A DNA stretch of 64,000 nucleotides from Apostichopus japonicus. Taxonomy: Eukaryota; Echinodermata; Holothuroidea; Aspidochirotida; Stichopodidae. How positions within the stretch are numbered: position 1 is the first letter of the stretch; each line of letters opens with the position of its first letter. The DNA lies in the NCBI RefSeq assembly GCF_037975245.1, contig NC_092563.1, positions 23,528,960-23,592,959 on the forward strand. Reading direction: 5' to 3'. A program made the translations under genes and the position numbers. Positions 21,800-34,500 of this stretch are shown one piece after another. The notes under the pieces are model-generated. The model saw nothing but the letters and a program-made list of their open reading frames with translations, searched no databases and was not told the DNA's origin.

Positions 21800-24041
21800 A
21801 ATGTTTTACTAAATCTTCTTCAACCATTGACAGGGCTTGTGCAAATTGATCTTTGGTCAGACGAAAATATTGCTTGGATCGCCATTTCATTCTGTTGAGT
21901 GGAAGCCAGGACTTCCTTGATTGAGTAACAATTAAAGAGAATTTTCACAGTTAGATAGCAACTGAGAATGGTTGAACAACAAGTGAGTTTCTTCCAAACA
22001 GTGGACATGTTGACATTATCATCCCTGTGTGACTCCGACCCACGGATCTCGACATCCCTCGACCATGATGAATCCATTTATTGGGGGGGTGCATGGGGGG
22101 GGAATCACTGCTGCTATACAGATCGGGTCAAGTATAGATTGCAGGGTGTTTTGCGGTGGAGTGTGGATCAGTTAACCTCAAAGACGTTTGGTTTTTTGCT
22201 TGTACCCAGGCTCTTGCTTGGGTGACTTTTCTAATAGAGCACATATCATGATGATTATGCATTCTATGCTAGTCTCTCCTTGTCTATAACCGATCATAAT
22301 TATTCATGTAAGCGAGGCCAATAAAGTTGATAAATCTAGTAAGAAGCTGGTCTCTCCATCAGTGTAACGTCTATGTAACTACTCTCAAACCCAACTTGCA
22401 TTCGTGATTTGCCATCTTCAAGAGAAAAACTAAACATTGTCTTTTTCCAATGAACTTGAAATTTGCCCATTTTCTGAAAAATATGATTATAATATGAAGG
22501 TGCATAAATGATTGATGACTCCCCATCCCTTCACAAGGGTTAGATCAACGTATACTCTACCAGTAGGCTTGGATCGAGGTACCCCCCCCTCCCGCTAGGC
22601 TAGATCGAGGTACAGTACGCTCCACTGGAACTTGATCGAGTTGCCCCTCCGCTGGGCCGAGATCCATATTAAGTTGTTAAAATAAGTTTGCCTTCACCAC
22701 ATAGTAATTGTGGGTTTATAAACAAAACAAAACAAATAAAACTTTAAGATCAGAAGCCGCTTTATTAACAATTTGAAATGTAACAAAATATTCATATATA
22801 TTCCTCAAATGTAAAATTACAATTCAAATAACTTAATTTACTGTGGAACCTTTCCGAGGGAAATTTCAATAAAGAACAGCTGTAATATAAACATGTACAG
22901 ATAACTGGACAAAATTTCAGATGACTTTAATAATCTGAAGAATGGCTCATTTACAGGAGATTGTAATGATTATTAATCAAACATGTACAAATGGTGCACT
23001 CCTCTATTGCTTCACTTCAATAACAAAGCAACCAGAGAGTCCCTTCCCCTAACCCCTCCCTTCCCTCCCCCAGAGAGTCAGTCGGCTTAACTGCTTGATA
23101 ATGGAAGAAAGCCCTATGATGGGTGCCACAAAACAGACTAATCATATGTTATATCATTTTGACATTTTACAACATCCCTGGTGAAAACTACAGAATTATG
23201 ATTCCATAACATGCATAAATTTGACCTGAGATTTTGTGCAAAAACATTCATGTACAAGTTTGATTAAACGTCTTGGCTTAAAACCCACTCAAAAGGGAAT
23301 GATGCAATGTATAAGAAGCATTGTCCCCACCTACCACCTCTGCTCCCCCCCCCCTCCCCCACACACCCTCAATAATCGAAACATACAATATTTAAAAAAA
23401 AATATATATATAAAATTATTCAAACTTTATCCTAGAAGTAGCAAATAAAAAAATTTAAACCTTTCCCTTGGCAAGATAAATTTTTACTTCAGATGTGCTA
23501 ATACGATTTTGAGCGATAACTAGCCCTCGTAATTCAAAGGCTGGAGAACGTATGAATACTAATGACAAGTTCTGAAAAGTGTTTACCCTAATACACGTGC
23601 TAATATTGGAACTTTTGTGTTTTAAAATTAAAACTTGAAATAATAAACATATTATAGAGGATGGATGACTTTGTAAAAGTTAACCCTTCAAACTGCTAGT
23701 TTCCTGGTGGGGTGATCAGTAAGATCTTAACTTACCATTAAAACCAAACTATTTGTACCTAAGACATGTCCAGATGTAATTGAATATACTTGAAAAACAG
23801 GGGGGGGGGGGGTTATGTCCTTATGTCTACAACCTACAAACAGGTCTTCACATGATTGGTGTCAGATAATACTTCTGCAGAGGAGTAAATTTCAATGTGA
23901 CCAAAGGTAATTTGACAATAGTTGAAGGCTGTGCACACTACCACATGGTGATGTGCAGCTAGTGCCGAGGTTCTCAACTTTCAAAGGGCCAGAGAAATAA
24001 AGATCTCACTGTTGATGGAGCAATGTGCAGGGTATACCAGT
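21800..24041. other. Intergenic, no gene recognised
   Basis: AT-rich, with poly-C/poly-G runs near 23345 and 23802. Parts could belong to a long 3' UTR of the NRF-like gene, but nothing in the sequence proves this. Near 22570-22670 TAGATCGAGGTAC-like words recur three times. Confidence 0.4.
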
Positions 24042-24315
24042 AATGTGTTCAAGTGTTAGGCCTACTGGGCCTTGATAACCGATATCACACAAGCTTGTGG
24101 GTTGAGGACCCTGCAGTAGTGCAATCCGTGATTAATGTGTTCAAGTGTTAGGCCTGCTGGGCCTTGATAACCGATATCACACAAGCTTGTGGGTTGAGGA
24201 CCCTGCAGTAGTGCAACCCGTAATTAATGTGTTCAAGTGTTAGGCCTACTGGGCCTTCATAACCGATACCCTACAAGCTTGTGGGTTGAGGAACCCTGCA
24301 CTAGTGCAACCCATG
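24042..24315. repeat. Minisatellite, three units of about 91 bp
   Basis: The unit starts AATGTGTTCAAGTGTTAGGC at 24042, 24134 and 24225 and includes AACCGATATCACACAAGCTT and GTGGGTTGAGGA. Units 1 and 2 are nearly identical; unit 3 has more changes. It lies downstream of the NRF-like gene's stop. Confidence 0.93.
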
Positions 24316-24689
24316 AAACTTTGATCGTTAATAAAATGCACTAATATACTGAAGCAGCTGCTGAGGGGAATTTGCTGTCACTGGTAACATGTGACCAGTT
24401 TGGGGGGTTTCCAGTTATGCTACATTCTGTAACAATACATTCATGAATACACAATTAAATCTTATGGTTATTTTTTGAACACCATAGAATTCCACAACCT
24501 TTAGCCAATGTGAACCAAAATTATGTTAAAATACTTGATATTATCTCAAGCTATAATGAGAGCAAAATCATTAGCTAGTAACTTACAATTGTTCAAACCT
24601 TTGTACTAATAGTATTGTTTTGTGATATTTGTAAATCAAATCAAACACAAATCGAAGCATGCAGATTATACATTATATAATCAACTATT

Positions 24690-24840
24690 TAGAATACAGT
24701 TCAATGAAATTATCCTTCATATACTCCACTATTAAGAAGTCGACAGGGATTATCCATTATATAATCTGCAAGTTTCAAAAGGATTACCCTTTATATAATC
24801 CGCAAGTTTTAAAGGGATTACCCTTCATGTAAATCGTTTA
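24690..24840. repeat. Degenerate tandem repeat of about 35 bp
   Basis: GGGATTATCCATTATATAAT, then CTGCAAGTTT, recurs about three times with changes. A weaker, partly inverted copy occurs near 24660. Confidence 0.65.
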
Positions 24841-25566
24841 TTTAGAACTGAGTCCAAAGGTTACATATTGGACAAATAGACGCCAAAATTTTTCACGTAT
24901 CTATCAGAAAGGTTAAAGAACTTTCCACTTTTTTTACAAAATTAAACATAAAAAGGATTAAAGATGATATAATAAATGTGAAAGACATCTTGTACTTTCA
25001 TTCTGATCAAATGTAATCAAAAAATATCTGTAAATACATTTTTTTTTAAACTTTCTCTGTCAGTAATTAACCTAATCTAATTGTTGGAAAACAGAGAATT
25101 CTCTTCCTTGTTAATGCCAAACATTTCAGTTTGAGATTTCACAAGTTGATACAGATTATTTATCATTTATATATAAATTATGTGGTTATTATTTTCTACT
25201 ATATTTGATGTAACAATTTGATTGTATTTAATTGGTTCATTATATCACCATAATTTTGACAAGAATATCCTATTAACCTGGCATGTGTGTTTCCTCTCTA
25301 ACCCTTTCCCTTCTTTCTTAATATCCGTTTCTTTCCTTTACAGCAAATAATAAATGTATTGTTGACTCATTCAGTTAAAAAATAAAAATAAAATAAAAAA
25401 AAGGTTGTGCAAAATTGTGTGCATAATATGTCTTTGCTTTTAATATCAAAACTAAAGCTTTATTCATAATACCTTGCTGTTTAGCTTTGGATATTTCAAT
25501 AATATCCTGACACTTTTGTGTGCGTGCCAAAACTTATCACAGTTAACATTACCACTGACCAGCAGG

Positions 25567-28500
25567 TCACATTCTTGGCATAAAGTGCTTCTCCATATTG
25601 ACCAGAGGAAACTCCATCGCTAGCGACAGAATCGCAGCACACCCGAAGGACAACAGGACTGCACCGAAGAAGTAGAAGACCTGTAGTTTGACGGAACCAA
25701 GATTTATAATCTTAATCATAATCATTATCAATTTATAATCATATCATTTCGGACCAAAAAGGTTTGTCTTTCTTTATCGCATTATCAATGTTCGTTTGTG
25801 TAATTTGTGACTAAAAATGGAATGCAAAAATTGTAAGATTTAGGATATCTCTTATTACATTAACTTCCTTTAAATGTGAATCTCCTGTGAAAAGTGATAC
25901 ATACACAGATGACCTTTGACTCCTTGTTTGGGAAATGCAAATGAAGAAACAATTTTATGTTCCATAAACAGGACGAAATCCAAGATGATATTTTTGTAAA
26001 CTTTTAACTATCAGGGAGAAGAGTCCACTGTAACAGATTGGGTGCAAGAACTGCCTGTGAGAAACAGGATGTGTAGGGGTGATTAAATTTAAGTTTTCCA
26101 CTCAATAACGGACGTTTAATATCCCTAAACGTTGTCCAAAGTCGTGGCTAGTCTCTGCCGACAAGAAAATTCCAAAGATTCTCACAATTTGGGGATGTGG
26201 CACGACTTGAAATGCCATGTGAAGTGACGGTCGTTACCGACTTTTGTCCAAATTTGTTGTAAATCTGTTAGAAAACTGTTTTCACATGCAAACAACTTTT
26301 TAGGTACATGACCATTGACCTTCTTTTTGATGCACTTTTTGTAGCCCCAACAACAACTGACGATTGTCGCATACTCTCATATAAATCGGACTGAATATCG
26401 TTTGTTTTTGCCCTTGGTTTCTGTTTGTCTTTCCACTCTCTACTGACAACATGTTATGTTCCGTTCCAAGTTTTACCTGAGGAGTATGCAAAGTACAACA
26501 CTATACCATGGATGTGGTGTTCACACATTCTGGGGTATCCAACTATCAAGGAATGTGGTATGTCAAACATTCTGATGTATCCATTCTTGAAGTAGAAAAC
26601 TGGACACTTTATATTAAGTGATCAGTAATGCTTGGAAAGCAAAAGAAATGAACCAACCTGAAGTACTTGGGAACAGTAGTACGGGAGACCGAAATTACCG
26701 ATGAATGTCGTTATGACGATTGGATGCAATAGGTAAGCTGTGTAGGTCAGGCGACTCAGAGGAGTCCAGAGGTTCCAGCTCAAAAAGTTGTTGACCCAAC
26801 CTAAGAAAGATGGAAACTTATTACTATGACAAGATGTTTACCTTTATGATGAGAGGAGGAACACATGCCTGATGAGATAGCAGATTCTGTTATCACCCCC
26901 CTCCCCCCCCTCCCACCTCCCACTTGCACCTTTTAATAAATAAAATAAATCAAGTGTGGAATCAAGTACAGAACTACTGAATCGTGTACTGAATCAAGTA
27001 ATGAACTAAGGAATCAAGTCTTAAATCAAGTAACGAATTAACAAATATATCAAGTACTGAATCAAGTAATGAAGCAACATATAAATCCTGTAGTGAATCA
27101 AGTAAGGAATCATCTAATAAATCAAGTTGTAAACCAAGTAAAGAATCAAGTTCTGAACTAATGACTCAATTCCTAAATCAAGTATGAATCAACTAATAAA
27201 TCAAGTAGGGGATCAAGTACTGAACTAATGAATCAAGTAGTGAATCAACTAACTTAGTCAAGTATTGAATCAAGTAGTGAATCAGCTCAATAAGTCAAGA
27301 AGTCAATCAAGTAATGAACCAACTCAATTAGTCAAGTAGTGAATCAAGTAATGGATCAACTAATCAGTCAAGTAGTGAATCAAATAATGAATCAGCTCAA
27401 ACAGTAAAGTAATGAATCAACTCAACAAGTCAAGTAGTGAATCAAGTAGTGAATCAAGTAGTGAATCAACTCAATCAGTAAAGTAGTGAATCAACTCAAC
27501 AAGTCAAGTAGTGAATCAAGTAGTGAATCAAGTAATGTAACCACTAATCAGTCAAGTAGTGAATCAACTAACTTAGTCAAGTAGTGAATCAAGTAATGAA
27601 TCAGCTCAATAAGTCAAGAAGTCAATCAAGTAATGAACCAACTCAACAAGTCAAGTAGTGAATCAAGTAATGGATCAGCTCAATCAGTAAAGTAATGAAT
27701 CAACTCAACAAGTCAAGTAGTGAATCAAGTAATGAATCAGCTCAATCAGTGAATCAAGTAATGTAACCACTAATCAGTCAAGTAGTGAATCAAGTAATGT
27801 AACCACTAATCAGTCAAGTAGTGAATCAAGTAATGTAACCACTAATCAGTCAAGTAGTGAATCGAGTAATGTAACCACTAATCAATCAAGTAGTGAATCG
27901 AGTAATGTAACCACTAATCAGTCAAGTAGTGAATCAAGTAATGTAACCACTAATCAGTCAAGTTGTGAATCAAGTAATGTAACCACTAATCAGTCAAGTA
28001 GTGAATCAAGTAATGTAACCACAATCAGTCAAGTAGTGAATCAAGTAATGTAACCACTAATCAGTCAAGTAGTGAATCAAGTAATGTAACCACTAATCAG
28101 TCAAGTAGTGAATCAAGTAATGTAACCACTAATCAGTCAAGTAGTGAATCAAGTAATGGATCAACTAAATAAGTCAAGAAGTGAATCAAGTAATGTAACC
28201 ACTAATCAGTCAAGTAGTGAATCAAGTAATGTAACCACTAATCAGTCAAGTAGTGAATCAAGTAATGTAACCACTAATCAGTCAAGTAGTGAATCAAGTA
28301 ATGTAACCACTAATCAGTCAAGTAGTGAATCAAGTAATGGATCAACTAAATAAGTCAAGTAGTGAATCAAGTAATGTAACCACTAATCAGTCAAGTAGTG
28401 AATCAAGTAATGTAACCACTAATCAGTCAAGTAGTGAATCAAGTAATGTAACCACTAATCAGTCAAGTAGTGAATCAAGTAATGTAACCACTAATCAGTC

Positions 28501-31500
28501 AAGTAGTGAATCAAGTAATGTAACCACTAATCAGTCAAGTAGTGAATCAAGTAATGTAACCACTAATCAGTCAAGTAGTGAATCAAGTAATGTAACCACT
28601 AATCAGTCAAGTAGTGAATCAAGTAATGGATCAACTAAATAAGTCAAGTAGTGAATCACATGGTGATAATTTGTATTGAATCATTTAAACACTGGAGGAA
28701 CACTTGTTTTTAGCTTGTTTGTAGTTGTTGATCAATTAGAGACACAAGAGACATTAGTGGAGTCAAGTCATATTCATAGTTCTGTTAATGACAGCTCCAC
28801 CCCCATTTGACCCGGTTGAACGTGACCCGAGGGTCGCTTTGTACCGGTGGGGATAAAACACACGGCTATGCGACAAAAGCAACTAATCACAAAGGGAGTG
28901 CATGTTCAGTCTTGATTCTACCAGTAGGAGAATGCATCTTCCAACTATAACATCCGAGAAACAAAATAATTGCAAGAAAATAGATGAAGACCAGAGAAAA
29001 AAAAGAAGGAACCTTGTTTTTCTTCTGCCATATTTACCTGCTTTGCCAAATTTACAGGCCACCACGACCCAGGCGAGGAACACTCCCCATGCAAAACGAC
29101 TAAACATCTCGTACACTACGTTGCCAGCTTTCCCGAGCGGATGACTGTCGCTGTTGCCGTAGAGACCAAACAGGGTCAGCAACGCTATGGCAGTAGCAAC
29201 GAACCATCCCAGGGCTAACAATGCCTACATGGAGACCAAGAAAATACGACAAAGCAAATCAAACCATGTGATGTGATCGTTTCTTCTTGTCCCTGCAGAA
29301 ATTTGATTCAGTTAGAGTTCAGATTGGTGGCCTAAGAAGTTTGTAAGACTATTGGAAGATAACTGTCAGAATTTTTCCATACCGAGTTACCGACACGACA
29401 AAAGGGTTTTTAACCTCTCACTTCAGCTTCGCTCTTGATATTTTAATACTTCTTGTAACTCCCTGATTTTGTTATGATAAATCAAAGAGATGAAACTGTT
29501 AAACAAACATATAAATAAATCCACTGAAGAAAAGCCTGTGTAGGTTTAGAAACTTTAGATGTAGAACAATTTGAGAGCCTGACATTTTTATCCTCTTCAG
29601 AGGCGAACTGAAATGAATATACACTAACTAAGTCTAAGAAGGACACATTCAAAATGGATGATTGGCCAGATGGCTTAATTGTACCGTTGAACAATGAATG
29701 GAACAGACAGAAATTGAGAGAGGGAGAGTTATATGATAAACACTGATGGTTGTTAAACTCTAGAGCCTGGTTTAAAGTAAGATTCATCAGACTGAATGGA
29801 AGAGGCAAGGATAAGAATAATGGAACTAACAGCCTGATGAACCTAACAGCCTGATGAACCTAACAGCCTGATGAGCCTGATGAAGAGGAATCCTGGCTTC
29901 AATGAGTGCAAACCGGTCACATTTTTTGGGATTTCATGGAAAGGAATGTCTCACTTATACAGAGGGAACTGGTATGATGTCAACCCTTGACAAACCTTAA
30001 AACTATCCACCCTGCCATTTCGAAACCTCTTTCAAACACAATTATTAGTACAGATGTGCAATAATAATAAAAATAAAGCAGTTAATTATGTACAATTGAA
30101 ATATACAAATGCTGCAGAAATACTGCGAAAATATGACGACAACAACAACTAGAAAATATAGAAATACAGACTCTGGGACAGATTGCAGAAATGATCTAGA
30201 CGTAGAGTAGCAATACAAATATATGTAGAAATATGATGTCTTACCCGATTTATGGTGAATTGCCTATCTTTCAATCTATATAAGGCGTATCCTAGAACCA
30301 TTCCCACTAAATAAGGAGGTATTCGAACGTACGGCTTCTGGTACAATAAATTACCAACGTCTGGTGCATCGGCTGAAGGAGTTCTAAGAGAAAGACACAA
30401 AATGGGATAAAATGTCACATCGAGACCTCTTTTTTGACCAACAATTGTTTTAATGAGCTTCCCTTGATCACCAATGGCAAGGGTGAGTGTGTGTGACCTT
30501 GTACACAAGTATGGACAAATGGAAGCATATCTTTGCAACGACATCAGCGCTATAATCCAACAAACAATGCAGTTCCTTTTGTCTCTGAAAGAGTCGATCT
30601 TGGAAAACTTACTCAATATTGGCTGTCGGGGAGGCAGGCAAGTTGTATTTAGCGGTGATAAAGCCTGTGACAGAGAAGCTCATCGCGAGAAGTGAACCAA
30701 TCAGGCCAAACCCGACTAACGGTGCTCTATTGAAAAAAAATTACAAACTTAGATGAACTACAATGATTATGTTGAGCCATATTCAGCTTCCATTAATAAA
30801 AACACACAAAGGTGATGCATGCATATCGTGACAGCCTAAACCATTCTTTCAGTTTTGGCAGGTTCCTTTAGCCAATCACAGGCAGGTGCCTTTAGACAAT
30901 CACAGACATATTCCTTTAGACAATCACAGACAGGTGCTGTTAGACGATCACAGACAGATTCCTTTAGTCGATCACAGACATTCCTTTAGACAATCACAGA
31001 GAGGTGCCGTTAGACAATCACAGACAGCTGCCGTTAGACAATCACAGACAGGTGCCTTTAGACAATCACATTGATATGATCAGGTACTTCTCTTCCACCT
31101 TTCATTGACTGGTATTGAAAGACTTGCTAGTGAAATATTACTGTGATTTTATATACAAACTGATAAAAACCTGTACAAGGTCTATGATTCAAAAGTCGGT
31201 CTACTTTTCTTCTCTCTCTCGTTTCTTTGTTTTTTTGATGAGAATTCCTATCTAGAGGTTAAAATCAATTACCTAAAGGTAAGTCTACAATCCCACGACT
31301 GTTAAACTTGTATTCTCAATGAGCATGCGCCCATCTGTTACCATAGCGACCTCTTGTACACTCTGCATTTTTGCTGTGATGTTGACGTTATCGGTTTCAC
31401 TGCATTAGCGAGTACACCTGCAGCATTTAAATACTCCAATACATCCTCTGTTTTATTCAAGGCACAACTGAGAGGAACTGTTTTATTCCCATTTTGAAAA

Positions 31501-34500
31501 ATATTCCAATGATAAGCATAGCAATATATCTTCCGACTGTATCATGAATATTAAGTATGAGTATTATATCATATTTTACCTGTACAGTGCAAAAATGATG
31601 AGTGGACTTATCAGAAAGAACTGCATGTCGTTAGCCAAATACCAGGTCCACGCAATACACTGTCAACAAGAACAAGGATTCTAACATTTACAGTAAAAAT
31701 GGTGGGAAAATTTCAAATCTCTCAACAAACTTTTCAGCATTTTTTTGTACCAGGGGGAAGGGGTTTTTTGCATGGAATTCATATAATTTTTTTTTTTTTT
31801 GAACAGTTTGCAAGATGCCATTAACTGAGCAAAAAGATGCCTCTGTTTGCTTCACTCTGTAGTCACCTTCAATCCACAGCAAGTGATGGGACAGACAGAC
31901 ACAGAGGAGACAGATATATATCACAGACAGACTATGAAACACTTCTCTCAGTTCACACAGTTAATTGGAAACTCCCTTCTCGATAGGATGTCTCTAAATC
32001 TAGACATGATTGATTCAATGTCACCTACTTTGACTGGCTAAACCTTCCCCTAACTCTTGAAAGTGAATCACAGTATGTGTTTAATCATTTTAGAACAGCA
32101 TCCTCCCCCCCCCCCCCCCTCACATATACCCAGGGAGTGTTGCCAATATCACAGAAAGAAACTCATTAACTGAATATGACATTACACAAAAATATATTCT
32201 TCATATTTGGTAAACTAATGACACCACTTCTGTATACCAATATCCAGCATACTGCAGACTCAAAGACTAACCATGGGCTGACACCGTTGCAGCAAACTAT
32301 TACCAATCATACAAAAAAAAAGGGAAAAAAAGCCACCCAATGAATAATAGCTTGTAAAATCTGTATGGAGTGCATACAATAAGCACAGAATAGTATAAGT
32401 CTATGCAGCAATTCTTAAAGAGAGCCCTGAGACGCAGGGGTAGGTGACACAGGGGTAGGTGACACAGGGGTAGGTGACACAGGGGTAGGTGACACAGGGG
32501 TAGGTGACACAGGGGTAGCTGACACAGGGGTAGGTGACACAGGGGTAGGTGACACAGGGGTAGGTGACAGGTTCTCCTGGGACTTAAAAAAGAACAATCT
32601 AAGGGGCAAAATGGAATCTATTTGACAGCTTACCGATTGTCCAAAGTGAGCTGGGTAAAAGTTTTGAATGTAAAACACATTGGCCCACCAGTATTGAGGA
32701 CAAAATGGTCTTTTAGCCATCAGGGCCGCTTTGGGACCCCATAGGGTATAAGGGGCAATGTACATCCAAATCAGGATAGTGGTAAGCATGACTGGAGTCA
32801 ACCTGTGAAAAGTCAAATCAAACAGAAGTAGTACGAAAAAAAACAGTTTTAAAATCTATTCAAATTTTTCGTAAAACATTTATAAAACTTTTAAAATTAT
32901 TTTATATTTCTTTCAATCTTTTGTCGAGATATTGGTTAGAGTTGAATCGGAATGCTAGGCTGCATGACAGTTGCTTTACCCGTTTGATATACAGATGGCA
33001 TTTTGTTTAAATGCACTGTATAATCCACCCAAACACTGTCAACCATATTGGAGAGCACACCAATTGTATCAGTTATAAACAATGTGCTTGTTAAAGTACT
33101 CACAATTTTTTTTTAAAAATATAAAAAATTCACCCTTCCTCCTCAAGTGACCTTTGAACTCTACAACAATGAGGAAACAAACTAATGAGCAGTGGTATAT
33201 CAAATGGTGGCATCCATATTACCTCCTACAGGTAACATGGTCACAGTCTGTGTGCGTTTAAGACCTCTGGTGACCTTTAAACATGTTTGATATCATCACA
33301 AATGGTTTTTGATTTTTGGTTTTACAAATTATATTTATGCCATATCTACATAGAAATAAGAGACCCAACCAAGTTTACACTCTTCTTGAGTTTTTGGAAA
33401 ATTTGCAAGTTTGGTGTGTTTTTTCTTCATATGAAATAAAAAAATTCTTTAAGAGTTTAGTGTTACACATAGGCAAGCATCCAAACACACAGACAGTCAT
33501 AGATACACACACACACACACGCAAATGCAACTTGCTTCTTCTTCTTCTTCATTTCCTTGTTTTTGGTTGTAATAACTATCATTACAGTCGCAAATATTTC
33601 AATAAGCTAACCCAGGGTAGACCTCAACAATAAACATCGATAGTTGAATTGGTTAGCAATGTTACATGGAGCCTTACAAAATCACTCAAATCAAAGATTC
33701 TCTTGAGAAATGATATCAGAGGTGGTAATGGATCCATGATCAACTACTTAATTTAATACAGAGAATGAAATTCAAACATCCTTCTATGCTTAGGTCTTCA
33801 GACCATCTACCACAACTTCCTTTTCGATATTTGAGGCAAGCATATTTACAAAGCTTATAATATCAACACACAGACACACACACGCACATACACACAGGAT
33901 GGAAACTCTCATACTACCCTCTTCCTCACCTGATATATCGATGAAGATAGAACCAGTGCCACGGTAGTTTTCCGTGTCTTTTATCCAGCTTCAGCAGGGT
34001 TATATAACAGACCAAAAGTCCGCTGTAATCAAAAACGTGAAAGAAATGAAATGATCGGAAAACCTAAGGTCAGACGAGAAGAGCTTGAAATTCATTTCGG
34101 CGAGGTAAAAGGTTTTTGAAAAGAATTTGGAAAACCTTTGCTGACTTTTGCTGATGACTTCATATCAAAACTCGCAATGAACTAAATTTCAATTATTAGA
34201 GTAAATAAGAAGAGACACTTCGCCAAACTTTAACTGGTATGATATAGGTCTAATAGATTGGACCATTCCAGGACGAGACTGGAACATTCCAGGACGAGAC
34301 TGGACCATTCCAGGACGAGACTGGAAACATTCCAGGACCAGACTGGAACATTTCAGGACCAGACTGGAACATTTCAGGACCAGACTGGAACATTCCAGGA
34401 CCAGACTGGAACATTCCAGGACCAGACTGGAACATTCCAGGACCAGACTGGAACATTCCAGGACCAGACTGGAACATTCCAGGACCAGACTGGAACATTT

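Noticed and set aside
28144-28642. Repetitive Ser/Asn/Thr-rich frames resembling a mucin-like protein
   Set aside because: The 36-bp minisatellite keeps the frame open. It lies in an intron of a well-supported gene on the other strand and has no start or splice context.
26940-28665. A CRISPR-like array of direct repeats
   Set aside because: No unique spacers, tandem head-to-tail units, eukaryotic intron context.
30886-31074. Frame of DNHRQ repeats
   Set aside because: Product of the 24-bp intronic minisatellite.
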